Positions 40,283 through 51,375 of a stretch of 64,000 nucleotides of DNA are shown here, one piece after another. The stretch's first letter is position 1, and each line of letters opens with the position of its first letter. The notes below the pieces were generated by a model. The model saw only the letters and a list, made by a program, of their open reading frames with translations. It ran no database searches and had not been told where the DNA came from. The stretch lies in assembly GCA_003550325.1 (NCBI GenBank), contig QKWP01000573.1, forward strand, positions 155,026 through 219,025. The letters run 5' to 3'. The position numbers and the translations under genes are program-made. The DNA is from Gigaspora rosea. Its lineage: Eukaryota; Glomeromycota; Glomeromycetes; Diversisporales; Gigasporaceae.

Positions 40283-41160
40283 TAGGGATGTTAAGTGGTT
40301 TGTTCAGGTCAGTTTCAGTCTAGTTCTATAAAGTTCAAAGAAAAAAATGAACTAAACTGAAGTTTATAAACTTTAGTCAATTTTAAAGTTTAATCTTGAG
40401 TTCATAAACTTAAAGTATGAACTTGAGGTTAACTTTGAAGTTCAAACTCTAGTTCATGAACCTAAGTTCACTAGAGCTATTATCTGGTAAGAAAATAATT
40501 ATCCAGGCAGATCAGATATTGTCTGACCTGTCTGGATAATTAGTTTCTTACTTAGTCATGATAAATGTTAAATTTATAGTTGTTAGACGAAACCTCAAAT
40601 TTCATGCTAACAAAACTACAAATGTATTAACAAATTAAGATTGCATCATAACTTGCTGTATAATAGAATCATATGACTTTGCTGCAACTTTGGTTGACAA
40701 AATGTCTTTCTAAGTATGCATAATATATATGTATGTATATTCATACAAAGATTCAACATGCGTTATTAAGATTATATTTAATTTACTGATAAATTCTTTA
40801 TCATATATATTACAATTTTGTTATGACTGGGTTTATATAAACTGAATTTTTAAACCAGTTTTATAAGCTAAGTTTATAAACTGGGTTTATAAATCAGGTT
40901 TATAAACTAGATTATTTTTTTTTTTTTTAAGTTTAGAGGCCGTGTGCTATGGCCGGGATTTTTATTATGAGTTATAGTGACGTAATATTTGTTACATGAA
41001 TGAGGATACAACTAGCCACACGTGCTTATAAACTAGATTATAAAACTAGTTCAAGAACTTGTCATTAATTTTTCTTTGAATAAACGGCTAAAAAGAGTAG
41101 TTGGAACAGTGTTGGAACCAGGTTCAGACCTGGTTTATTTTGAACGACTTAACATCCCTA
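40283..41160. mobile_element. 878-bp hAT-like non-autonomous element, 8-bp target duplication
   Basis: Ends are TAGGGATGTTAAGT on both strands. ATTTTGGA (40275-40282) and ATTTTGGG (41161-41168) are the target copies, differing at one base; removing the element restores the host palindrome core (GATTTTGGGCTTGTTAGAAT). Inside are many TTTATAAACT/GTTTATAAA words. A 111-bp retroposon sits within. Confidence 0.85.
40915..41025 (-). mobile_element. 111-bp poly(A) retroposon inside the hAT-like element
   Basis: TTATAAACTAGATTA (15 bp) is repeated exactly at 40900-40914 and 41026-41040. The insert begins with a T run (40915-40928), so it is a minus-strand copy ending in poly(A). Its 5' part contains TGGCTAGTTGT, which could be an A-box, but no B box is seen. 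A LINE presumably mobilised it. Confidence 0.8.
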
Positions 41161-41579
41161 ATTTTGGGCTTGTTAGAATTGTCTCATTAAGACAAACATT
41201 TTGATAATTACATCAGCAAATTTATAGTAGCGCAATCTTTCGAAAGATCTTGCAAACATGCAAAATCTTTTGAAAAATTTCGCATATGCAATATATTTCG
41301 AAATATTTCGCAATGTATTTCGAAATATTGCAGGTTTTGAAATATTTTGAAAATGTTTCAAAAGTAAATTCGAAATATTTTTTGAGCGGACTGGCTATGA
41401 CTGGCTGGATTAGTAGATATGTAACCTGGGTCATACCAAGGACGCATTGGACTATATTTTCGAAATATTTCAAATATATCTAAATTAATCTGCATATCTG
41501 TATTACAAGATCAGATTAGATCTTTTGTTTATTAATTAGATCTATTCACATTGTTTTTTTATTTCAGTTTGTTTTTTTT

Positions 41580-42345
41580 ACTTTCGCTTGATTTCGCTTT
41601 TTTTTGCTTTTATTTTGTTTTTGTTTTTTTTATTTATTTATTTATTTTTAATTTTTTTCGTATTTTCAAGAATACTAGCCTTTTGCAAGAAAACCTACAA
41701 CTTTTCGGAACTTAGTGCATACCTACTCAGACTTCCGAAACTTTGCAAGAACACACAACAAATTTCACCCAGCAATTTCTAAATTTCCAGGAACGCTATT
41801 TTAGAGAAATGGGCACAAGTTTTTGCAAGTTTTTGCAAGTTTTGCAAGTTTTTTGCAAGTTCTTGCAAGGTTTCGCTTTTTTTATTTTTTTGTTTCATGT
41901 TTTTTGTTTTTGTTTTTTTTTGTTTTATTTTTTTATTAATTTATTTTATTTTGACACTTTGAGAGAACAGAACCCTTCCTTCCTAGCACTTTGCAAGAAA
42001 ACCTACACCGACTTTTTTGGCACTTTGCGACTTTTTTAGTATTTTGCGAGAACATTAATACGGCTTTCAAATTTCTGAATTTGCAAGAATGCAAAACTCT
42101 TATTTTAGAGAAATGAAGATTTGGGGCTTCGTTTATTTTTTTTATTAGTTTGCTTACATTTTTTGTTTTTTTGTTTGTTTTTTTTTTTACTTAATTTTTT
42201 AATTTTTATTTTATTTTTATTTATTCCTGACTTTTTCGAAACTTTGCGACTTTTTCGGCACTTTACAAAATTTCTCCAGCAATTTGCAAGAACACCAACA
42301 CTTTTGAGAAATGTTTTTTTTATTTTTTTCACTTCTTTACTATTT
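41580..42345. repeat. Three diverged tandem units of about 240-260 bp
   Basis: Each unit has a T-rich lead, then ACTTTGCAAGAAAACCTACA or a variant, TTTTCGGCACTTTGCG-like words, GCAATTT, and ends TTTTAGAGAAATG. Units lie at about 41580-41880, 41890-42120 and 42125-42345. Frames within them are not consistent between units, so this is not a coding array. Confidence 0.6.
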
Positions 42346-42649
42346 TTAGGAGGTATTTAGAAAAAAAATAGTGAAACGAAGGTATAACCAAACCAAAAAA
42401 ATAGCCAAAGCGAAGACAATAGAAAACAAAAAAGCAAAGACAATAGAAAACAAAGAAGCAAAGATAATAGCTAACTTTGGGTTGAATGAAAATAAGTATG
42501 TGGGGCTAGTTTTTTTGTATATAGTAATAGAATTAGATGCAAAGAAGTGCAAAAGTAGTTAAAATAATATGTAATAATGTAAAAATAATACTGTAAAAAA
42601 TGTATAATAATTAAAATATAATATATAATGTAATATGTATAATATATGT

Positions 42650-43190
42650 CCTCCAGGTCGATAGCATAGCAGTTATGCTCCGAGGATGCAAATCAAAAGG
42701 TTGCCGGTTCAATTCCTCCCAAAGGCGAAATTCAAGAGCCAGCCGGTTAGCTGTATGACGTACCTAAATGGGCAGCCATTATTTTAAGACTTTGTGGCTG
42801 TGAAGCGAATTAAGTTAGAATCCCGATTTGGAAGTAACCAGAATCACATGATGTAGTAGGAAGATCTTTGCCTGCGAACTTGGGGCGCCTAGTATTGGTT
42901 AGGATTTGGGGTCGATGTTCCCTTGAACTATAAAAATCGGCACTCAGGCGCCAGTGCAGAACATTGCCTGCAGGGACCTTCGAGGCACCCGGGGGTTGTC
43001 AGATCATAATTATGACCTTTCCGGAGAATCTTCCGATAAAGCTTACGGCTTGGTATGGCAAGTCAAGGTGGGGGTTGGGGTTCGGGTTCATGGCGGGAAC
43101 TCGATAGTTGGGGACTAGATATGAACCGTAAGCTGGGATATTGAGCTGGCGAGATGTTCGAAGAAGCGAAAAAAAATATATATATAATAT
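42650..43190 (+). mobile_element. tRNA-headed SINE, long body
   Basis: Starts CCTCCAGGTCGATAGCATAG, with an A-box-like TAGCATAGCAGTTATGC and a B box GGTTCAATTCC at 42706-42716. A GC-rich unique body of about 440 bases follows, ending in an A then AT run (43165-43230). Its head is shared with the SINE at 55023. No target duplication was found, and the AT tail is like that of the LINE downstream. Confidence 0.75.
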
Positions 43191-43738
43191 AATAATAATA
43201 AATAAAAAAATAATAAATAAAAATATAAAATTTCATTAATTAATGCCGAACTCTTTTCGCTGATCCTCATGACCAATTCCGAGTAGAAACAAAAATTCAA
43301 GCTAGAGCGATAACGACAATAGAAAATAGCTATTTGGCGTATAAAATTATTTGTGGAGAACAAAAAGATAGATAGGGTTTATTAGAAGCATTTATTTATC
43401 TGACTAACTGGAAGTCACAAAAAGAAGACTTTTAAAACTTTTTGTAACGGAAAATAAAATTTTTGTTTTCCATTGCATTAATTGGGGAATCAGTCTAGAC
43501 CCAGAACTGCAGATCTTTGTGAACACGTAAACAAATAAACAAACAATTAATAATACAATAGTAAGTGCCAAGTAAACAAACAAATTTGGCAGAACACGTA
43601 CAAAACAGGTTATAAACACAACAAAAACGTGGAAAAGTAAAACATGATAAGTAAACAAGATATAATAGAAGTAGATCTAACAAGAACTAGATAATCAATA
43701 AACAAGATTAAGGAAAAGCCAATATACCAAAATAAGAA

Positions 43739-45130
43739 GTGTCAAAGCAAGTACAAATCAGCATAGAGCAGTTAGAAAAGTATAAATATATCTTTAAAAA
43801 AGAAGAAAGCGAAATTGTTAAGGCTTTAACAGAACAAAGAAATATCGTATTGGAGAGAGATAAATTTGTAGCAGAATTTTTGGAAATAGAATATCCAGAA
43901 GTGGTTCTGATAGTTAGAAGAATATCAGAAATGGCAGAATGGAAAGCACTAGGTAGGAAGATAAAGGAAGAAAAAGAAAATAGAAATAGTCTAGTAGAAG
44001 AAGGAAAGCAGAAAAAAGAGATGATAGCTATGTTGAGTAAGAAAATTGCAATAGGAATCCAAGAGGAAGGAACATCAGATTATGGTATTAGAGAAATTGA
44101 GGAACGAGTTACAGGAATATTGGAGTGCTCGATAAATAATGAACATTTAGCATACTTCAACGGGGAAAAAAAACTGTCAGAAAGAAAAAATACTGTAACT
44201 AAACCAATACAAGAAGAGATAGCTGAAACCAAAGATGTAAATAAAGAAGAAGAGGAAAGAAGACCAATAATAGAAGCACCAAGCAGGGAATGTTACAGAG
44301 ATTATGTATTATGGGATATTCCACAATACTGTACAGCTAAAGATATAAATTTGGCAGTCAAAAAATTTGGGAAAGTTGAAATTAAAAGATGGGTTAAAAG
44401 AGCAAAAGTGAAGTCAGCTATTGTCAAGATACAATTCCACGGGCCAGAGGAAGAAAAGATGTTAGAATCAAGTTGGTCAATTCCAATCGTAGCAGGAAAA
44501 CTAACAAGAATTTCGAAAGAAGAAGATGGTTTTCTAACAGTTAAAGAAAGAGCACAGTGGAAGGCAGTAGTAACAAACGTACCCCAATACGCACAAGAAG
44601 TATTACTATTGAGACAGTTAAGAAAATTTAATGCAAAGACGGTATTCATTCCTGTTAATAGTAATGGGAATCCAAAGACGTCGGCTATTGTATATTTTGA
44701 AAATGGGGACGATAAGGAAAAAGCAATGGAGAGTAGAGCATCGTATTTCAATACGCATTTATATTGGAAGCAAGAGGAGAAGTACCGTACCGGTCAAAGA
44801 AGTGAAGACACGAGAGACGGAAAAGGAAAGGTACTAGCAGAAGCAGACCAAAGAACAAGAAGGCAACATAAAGAAATCAAGAACATGGAGAAATTTGGAA
44901 AACAAGACAGGAAAAGATGGGAAGAACAGGGGAGAAAAACGATAATAGAGAGTGAAAAGATAAACACATTACAGAGAAGACCGATAGGAAAATGGAAAGA
45001 AAGGACGAGAGAAGAAACAGAAGAGGAGAACACGGTGTTATCAAGTCAAAAGTTATTAGAAGAGATACTTAAAAGATTAGTAAGACTCGAGGAAAGGGAT
45101 AGTATAGGGGTGACTCCATGTCACTCCTAA
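43739..45130 (+). CDS. LINE ORF1, coiled coil and two RRM-like domains
   Basis: A 463-residue open frame without an ATG at its start (GTG at 43739, stop codon just upstream), so the true start is either lost or downstream. Residues 1-130 are charged and helical. Residues about 180-245 form one RRM-like fold (YVLWDIPQYCTAKDINLAV, then SAIVKIQF) and 275-335 a second (KAVVTNVPQYAQEVLLLRQL, then TSAIVYFEN). The tail is basic. LINE ORF1 proteins bind their own RNA. ORF2 begins 23 bases after the stop in another frame. Confidence 0.75.
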   Translation: MSKQVQISIEQLEKYKYIFKKEESEIVKALTEQRNIVLERDKFVAEFLEIEYPEVVLIVRRISEMAEWKALGRKIKEEKENRNSLVEEGKQKKEMIAMLSKKIAIGIQEEGTSDYGIREIEERVTGILECSINNEHLAYFNGEKKLSERKNTVTKPIQEEIAETKDVNKEEEERRPIIEAPSRECYRDYVLWDIPQYCTAKDINLAVKKFGKVEIKRWVKRAKVKSAIVKIQFHGPEEEKMLESSWSIPIVAGKLTRISKEEDGFLTVKERAQWKAVVTNVPQYAQEVLLLRQLRKFNAKTVFIPVNSNGNPKTSAIVYFENGDDKEKAMESRASYFNTHLYWKQEEKYRTGQRSEDTRDGKGKVLAEADQRTRRQHKEIKNMEKFGKQDRKRWEEQGRKTIIESEKINTLQRRPIGKWKERTREETEEENTVLSSQKLLEEILKRLVRLEERDSIGVTPCHS

Positions 45131-45140
45131 GATTGTTGCC

Positions 45141-48100
45141 GTGGGCATCCCAATGGACGAAGACAGGCCGGTGGGGCTGTCTAAACGAAGGACAGAGGAG
45201 GAGGAAGGTGGTAGGAGTAAAGGAAAGAGAAGATGTAAAGAACAATATGAGAAGAAAATTATTAATATGGTTAAAGATAAACGTAAAATGGAATTTAGAA
45301 TAGCATGTCATAACATTAATGGGCTGAAAAATCAGAATAGTTATAGGATGGAAGCATTATTGGATTGGGCAGAAGAAGAGGAAATTAGTGTAGTCGGGAT
45401 TGTAGAGACAAACATTTCAAATAAGGAGGCAAAGTGGCTGGTTGGAAAAGATAAACAGTATCTGAGTTTTTGGGCAGATGCAGATGCTAAGAAAAAGAAG
45501 GGATCAGGTATTGGAGTATTAATAAGGAAAGATTGGGGTGTACACGTTGCAAAGCCCCGAGCAATTACAGAGTACATAATGGAAATATCGCTATTGTTTA
45601 GGCAATTAGAGATAGTGATCATTATTGTATATATCCCTCCAAACGACAAAGAACAAACCAACAACATATAGCAATATATAGTGAAATGATATATACAGAG
45701 AAAACCAGTGACACAATTTATTATATTAGGGGATTTTAATCATGTATTAGATTAAGTATTGGATCGGTTTGGAGGGGAAAAAAGGGCAGGAAAAAAACAG
45801 CTACCATTATACCGATGGTTAGAGAATCAAAATTTTTACGATATATTTAGGGAGCTAAATCCAAACAAGATAGAATATACTTGGTCAAGGAATGAAAGTA
45901 AATCAAGAATTGATATGATATGGACATCTGGCGATTTGTTCAATGGGCTTAAGAAGGCAGAAATACAAGAAGCTGATTGTATAACAGGCAGTGATCACGA
46001 ATTCGTATTAGAGGAGATAGAACTAAGTGAGTTTTTAAAAGTAAACACTGCGGCTCGTAACAGGAAGAAGAAATACGTGAGAAAGGTGTACAAGTATGGG
46101 AAGGCGAGAAGAGAAGATTGGGAAAGTTTCAAATCAGACCTGCAACAAACAATCGAGAAAAAACCAAGTATAAAATATTTAGAAGGGCAGAAAGCATCCC
46201 ATGATAGTAAACAGCTAATAAATAAAGTGTGGGATACAATTTCAAATAGTATAATATATGCCGCAAATAAAAACATCCCATATAAAAGGATATTCAATAC
46301 TGTAGCAAGCAAAAGTGCTAAGAAGTTACGATCACAGTTGCACCAAGAAGTAATAGAAATCAGCAAACTTGTAAGGATACTGAGGAAATATAAAGATTCA
46401 TATATAGAAAGAGATGTGCAGGAAAAAATTAATTGGACAATACAAGGGATAAATGAGAGATTAGGAACTTTAATTCCACACGTAGGGAGTATAGTTAAGA
46501 ACGAACACGTGGAAGATATGAAAGGGTGGTGGAAGCTAATTAAGGCAAGATGGATAGAAGAACAGGAACAAGAAAAAAGGTTGAAGATCGAAGAGGCAGT
46601 AGATGCACGGTGTGCAAAGATCGTCAATGAACAAGGGAAAATGTTGGCGAGTCTGTTAGAAAAACCTTTTAAAAATGTACAAATTGACAGGCTGTTGATT
46701 GAAAAGGATAGAGAGTGCACTAGTTAGTGATGTAGATGAAGTATTATTGGAGACAAAAGAACACTTTCAAAGGCAATTTAGGAAAAGGCATGTAAATAAG
46801 GAATTATTAAAGGGGAAATGGAAAAACGTATACAAGCCACAAGATTATATCAAGGAGGAGTGGTACATCGGGCTCGAAGAAGAAATTACCGAAGGCGAAT
46901 GGGACCAGATGCTTAAAGAAATTAAAACGGCAATAGCACCAGGAGTGTCCAACATAAGTTACATTTTGCTCAAAAATAGGAGTAAGGAGACGCAAGAAAT
47001 TTTCAGGCGGTTTGCAAATTTATGTTGGAGTAAAGGAGATGTACCAGATAAATGGAAAATCGCGCAATCGTATGCGATACCAAAGGATACAGACTGGGAT
47101 TAAGCCTTAGCAACGTAAGACCAATAGCCTTGTTAGAGACCTTCAGGAAGTGTATTACAAAAATCATAACGAATAGATTAACAAAGATTATAAAGGAAAA
47201 TGATATTCTGAAAGGTCAAAATTTTGCTGCACTTCCGGGTTGTTCGACAGAAGAGCCGGTGCAGATAATAAATGCATTGATGGAAGATGCGAAAGAAAAG
47301 AACAAGGAAATGTGGATAGTATTTCAAGATATGCGGAAAGCATACGACTCGGTATCTTTGGAAATGCTACAATTAGCATTAAGAAGAATAAAGGTCCCCG
47401 AAAAAACAATTGGCTTTGTATTAAGTATGTTTGATAAACGACAAATGCAAGTGATAACGAAGGAAGGTTTAACAAGTTCTTTTGTGGCAGAAAACGGAAT
47501 AGATCAAGGAGAGGTTCTGTCTCTGTTGATGTGGAGAGTATTTTATAATCCGTTACTGTGTAAAGTACAAAAAGAAGAAGGACTTGGAAATATTGCAGAA
47601 GTTAAAATTCCGATAGATAGTAGAAGAAGTACATGGTACGTAGAAAGAGTAAAACAAGCTGCGATAGCGTATGCCGATGATACAACATGGTTAGGGAAGA
47701 GTAAAGAAGAAATAGAGTCAATTCTAGCGATTGCAAATGAATTTTTTGTAATCAATGACATACAGCTAAATGAGAGCAAATACAAGCTTTTGGTAATGAA
47801 TAAAAGAAAGAAAGAGGAAAGCAAAGATATTCAAATTAATAAGATAGTTATCAAGGCAGCAAAAAAGAATACAGTTGTTAGAATGTTAGGAATTTGGTTG
47901 AATGGAAGACTAAAAGAGTCGCTAGTTAAAGATAAAGCAAAAGAGATAATAAGACAAACAGCCCTAATCTTAATATGGAGGAAAATGACGATTAGTCAAC
48001 TGATTTATGTGAATAATATATATTTGATACCAAAATTATGTTATATTTTACAAGTATCAAATCTAAGCAAGACGGCACTGCAAAAAATACAGCAACCGTA

Positions 48101-50592
48101 CCTTCAATTAGTCAAAAACAAAATAGGAATGGCGAGAATAGCTGGAAATTATATCATATCCCACAGAGGAATAATGGGATATAAATTGTTGGAGCAGGAG
48201 TTGTGTATTAAGCAGATTTCGGCATTGCAAAATCGGCTGAACAATGATGGGATAGTGTTGAAGCTAGCACACATTAGAATAAAGCAAGATTTGCTTAATG
48301 CGGGTTTAGTAGATATGGAGTGGAAGAGTGAGGAAGATAAGGAGCTCCAACAGTTATGGAAAGGTAATCTAGCATGCCGAGTGTTGGTCAAAGCGAGAGA
48401 GTTAAAAGTCAGTTTTGGTTTTGATGAAAATTGGTGGGGTATATATGGAGGAAAATATCTGATCAGAAATTTGCTCCAGGAAGAAAAGGGAAATAGGAAT
48501 TTGATAAGTGGACTACAGGATACGGGTATATTCTTTGTAGAGCAGTTGCTAGACCAGAGTGGTAAAAACATGTTAACGTAGCAACAAGTCATATTGGCAA
48601 GAGATAGAGTCCAAAGAGGAAAAAGGCCCAAATGGTTTATAGTAGTTGAAAGTAAACTTTTGCAAAACGAAGATAGAAGAACAGTTAAAGAGGAATGGAT
48701 AGGAGACGCAAACAGTATGTACACACTAAAGATGCAAAAAAAGAAGTGTCACGTGATAACAGAAAGAAGGAGTGGATCTTGCTTAGAGGAAAAGAGAACA
48801 AGCAGGTAGTAAAGAGAATCATAGAAAAAAGGAAGTATAAGGTCTTAACAGAAAATTGGAGAATGGTAGAAGACACAAACTCTCTTGGAAAAAGTCCTGG
48901 TAAAAGTTTACAGTATTTGGAAAGGCAAGAAGAAAGTGGAAGCTCGGAGAGTGCGAAATGGTTAACGAAGTCTAGGATTTTATCATGCTTACCAAGGCCA
49001 GTAGTTAAAGAAGAGAAGTATGTGTGTCTGATACCAACAGATATGTTAGAAGAAATGGTACGTCCAGAAGCTCCAATATCAAAAGAGAAAGAACATATTG
49101 CAGAAGACATGGTGATAGAAGATATTGATATAGGGATGATTAGGCAGCAAAAGGTGGGACGTGAAATGGAGGAAACACTTGAACAACAGCTCAAAAGTAA
49201 TAGAGAACGAGATAGTAATGTAGTAGTTTTTTATACAGATGGGTTGTTAAGGTCTGTAGAAGGTGGAAATAAAATGGGAGCTGGTTTGGTTCAGGTGGAT
49301 AATGAAGGAAAGTTATGCTTAACAAAAGGCATGTGTAGAGTAGAAGCATGGCCGTCTTCAACCAAGCCGGAATTGGTAGCAATTTGGCTAGCTTTGTTGA
49401 CAGTGCCTAGTAATAGAAAAGTAGTAATTAGAACAGATAGTTTAGGAGCAATAGCAGGTCTGAGCAGAAATTTGGAACTTCGTGAAGGAAAAAAATGGAT
49501 GAAAGAAAAGTATTTTGATTGGTTAATCAAAATCAAAGATATGGTAAAGACAAAAGGTATAGAGCTATAGCTAGAGAAGATAAAGAGTCATAGCAAAGAT
49601 AGGTGGAATGACAAGGTGGACGCTTTAGCAAAAGAAGGAACGGAAAGAGGAACAAGTATAGGGACACCAGAATACAACCAGTGGATTAAATGTCCTTTAT
49701 GATGGAAGCATTATAGGGTTGAATTAGGAACAAGAGCATTTCTAAGGAAAGTTTTTGAGCCAAAAATAGCGCGAGATAGCGCGAATTGAAGGTAGTTCAA
49801 GACTTCGAACAAGAAGGAAGTGAGAAAAAATATAATTGGCATTTATTTTGGTCAACTCTGAAAGGTTTTACGGGCATTAGATGCACAACCCTGAAGAAAA
49901 GCAAAAAATTGGCGTTCTGGTACAAGGTGTTTTTTAATGAGTTGCCAGTGCTAGAGGTGTTAAAAAAAAGAAGACCCGATATCTATATATCATCCAACTG
50001 TATTGCATGTATGAAAGAAGTGCCGGAGACTTTAGAGCACTTGGTGGAGTGTGATGCATACAGTTTTTTGTGTCATAATATTGAAGTGGTAGCAACAGAA
50101 GCAGTATGGCAGAAGCTATCGGAGGAAACGAAGAAGCGATTAAGTCTGTATGATTTTAGAGAAATTCTACTACCAGCTACAGGAAATGAACGTAACGAGA
50201 TGCGTATAGGTTATATAAAGGGTCTGTGTACAGCAAAAGTTAGTGGAGCTCTACGAGAATATATGGCAACAAAAAAAGAGTGGAACAACTGTTTTAGAAG
50301 CTTCGTTTACATATGGAGAAATGGTTTCTTTGACTTCATATGGTCAGAGCGTTGTAAAATGCTTTCAATATGGGAAAAAGGAGAAGGTATTAGCCCAAAG
50401 ATCAAGAGAAAGAAACCTAATAATGGAAATGGATGGAAAAGATCACGTGACTCGTCGAATGAAAGCGAAACGGTTCAGATAGAAGAGTCAAGACCTAGAG
50501 GAAATAAGGAAATGAATGTTGAAAAGAGGTGGGAAACCATGATCGAGGACTTTATAAAGAATGGAAATTATCCATTCTGGTTTGGCCTGTGA
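45141..50592 (+). pseudogene. LINE ORF2: APE endonuclease, reverse transcriptase, RNase H, zinc finger
   Basis: The first ATG is at 45153. APE-type endonuclease motifs run in one frame: ACHNINGL, VGIVETN, FIILGDFNHVLD, SRIDMIW and TGSDHE. In-frame stops TAG (45669), TGA and TAA (near 45750) interrupt them. RT follows with FQDMRKAYDSVS, GIDQGEVLSLL and AYADDTTWLG (46860-47830), after frame changes near 46700 and 47080. RNase H lies at 49217-49650 (VVFYTDG, KPELVAIWLAL, VIRTDS, then KVDALAKEG past a TAG at 49568). A C-terminal C-x2-C ... H-x4-C finger is at about 50000-50060. Other breaks lie near 48580, 48700 and 49700. Confidence 0.85.
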
Positions 50593-50779
50593 CAGGGCTG
50601 ACAAAGTTGTCTGTCTCATCAGTGAGGCAGTGCGACAGGTCGCACCAAGGTGCTCACAAAGTATTCGGGTGATGCCGGACCTGCTATAAGATAGATAGAT
50701 ATAATAAATATAAATAATTAATTAGTTATATTATGTATCAAGTATCTATTTAATAAAGGTACCGACGAGACTGTCAAAA

Positions 50780-50811
<32 letters not shown>

Positions 50812-50942
50812 TAAAATTTAATAATGCGAAAATTTTAAAAATTTTTGAAAATATGCGAAATATTGCGAAATATTGTGAAAAGCTGCAGATTTACGCAAAG
50901 TATTACCTCCTGCGACCCCTGAAATGAGATAATTAGATAGGG

Positions 50943-51095
50943 CAGTGTCATTAATCACTTGATTATTTTTTATCAGAGGCCTACCCCCCTCCCTCTTTCT
51001 TAATATATAAATAGTTAGGTTCTTGTATATAATTTCAACTTTTTTTACCCCCTCCTCCCCTAAAAAATCACCTGATTTTTGTTACTCCTCATAGG
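50943..51095. mobile_element. Short MITE, about 150 bp, copy 1
   Basis: Starts GGGCAGTGTCATTAATCA and ends CACCTGATTTTTGTTACTCC, whose complement resembles the start. It is nearly identical to 54209-54357, so the two copies moved recently. Ends recall the GGGGAGCGCYATTTATCATC ends of the Harbinger-like element at 54504. Confidence 0.7.
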
Positions 51096-51375
51096 GTTTG
51101 CATTGTTTTATTTGGTCTATTTCGCAATATTGCGCAATATATTTTGTATTATTTCGCAATATTTCGCAATTTGTTCCGAAATATTTCGAAAAAATATATA
51201 CCGAAATCTTTCGAAAGATTGCAGTTCTTTCGAAAGATTTTGCATTGATCGCAATTCTTTCGAAAGATTTCAGTATGCAATTTCTTTCGAAAGATTTCGC
51301 ATATTTATTTTGCTGATATAAATCATCCAAAACGGACTGGTTGATCAAAAATTATTATCAATTTCACTGGCCAAT

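Larger units (their letters stand above)
43739..50820 (+). mobile_element. Decayed LINE (I/Tad1-like: RRM-ORF1, APE, RT, RNase H)
   Basis: ORF1 (43739-45130) and a broken ORF2 (45141-50592) lie head to tail, followed by a GC-richer 3' UTR with hairpins (50593-50700) and an A/AT tail ending near 50815. APE endonuclease plus RNase H after RT points to the I/Tad1 side of the LINE tree, where fungal elements fall. The 5' UTR probably reaches back towards 43200 (43191-43738 shows no gene). No target duplication was identified. With about seven nonsense codons and several frame changes in ORF2 the copy is dead. Confidence 0.85.
41221..51312. mobile_element. CTTTCGAAAG-rich fold-back element, split by SINE and LINE
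   Basis: The left end (41221-41480) and right end (51110-51312) hold inverted series of CTTTCGAAAG and ATTTCGAAAT/GCGAAATATTGC words, with outer GCGAAATCTTTCGAAAG similar on both sides. Everything between 41580 and 50820 (tandem units, SINE, LINE) appears to be inserted later. No ORF is supported in the arms; frames there are shadows of the palindromes. Confidence 0.55.
39725..51375. mobile_element. Fold-back element split by about 11 kb of later insertions
   Basis: The left arm (39725-40282 and 41169-41220) and a short right arm (51313-51375) carry inverted copies of the shared core (GATCTACCAGTCCATTTTGG against its complement). Between them lie a hAT-like element, a CTTTCGAAAG-rich fold-back, a SINE and a LINE. 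The outer ends are degraded, so limits are approximate and no target site is given. Confidence 0.5.

Noticed and set aside
41286-42560. Hydrophobic or Lys/Phe-rich ORFs in 41.2-42.6 kb and 51.1-51.3 kb
   Set aside because: They are readings of T-rich and TTCGAA palindromic repeats and change frame between repeat units.
44302-49536. Minus-strand ORFs opposite the LINE
   Set aside because: Shadows of ORF1 and ORF2; LINE domains are unambiguous on the plus strand.
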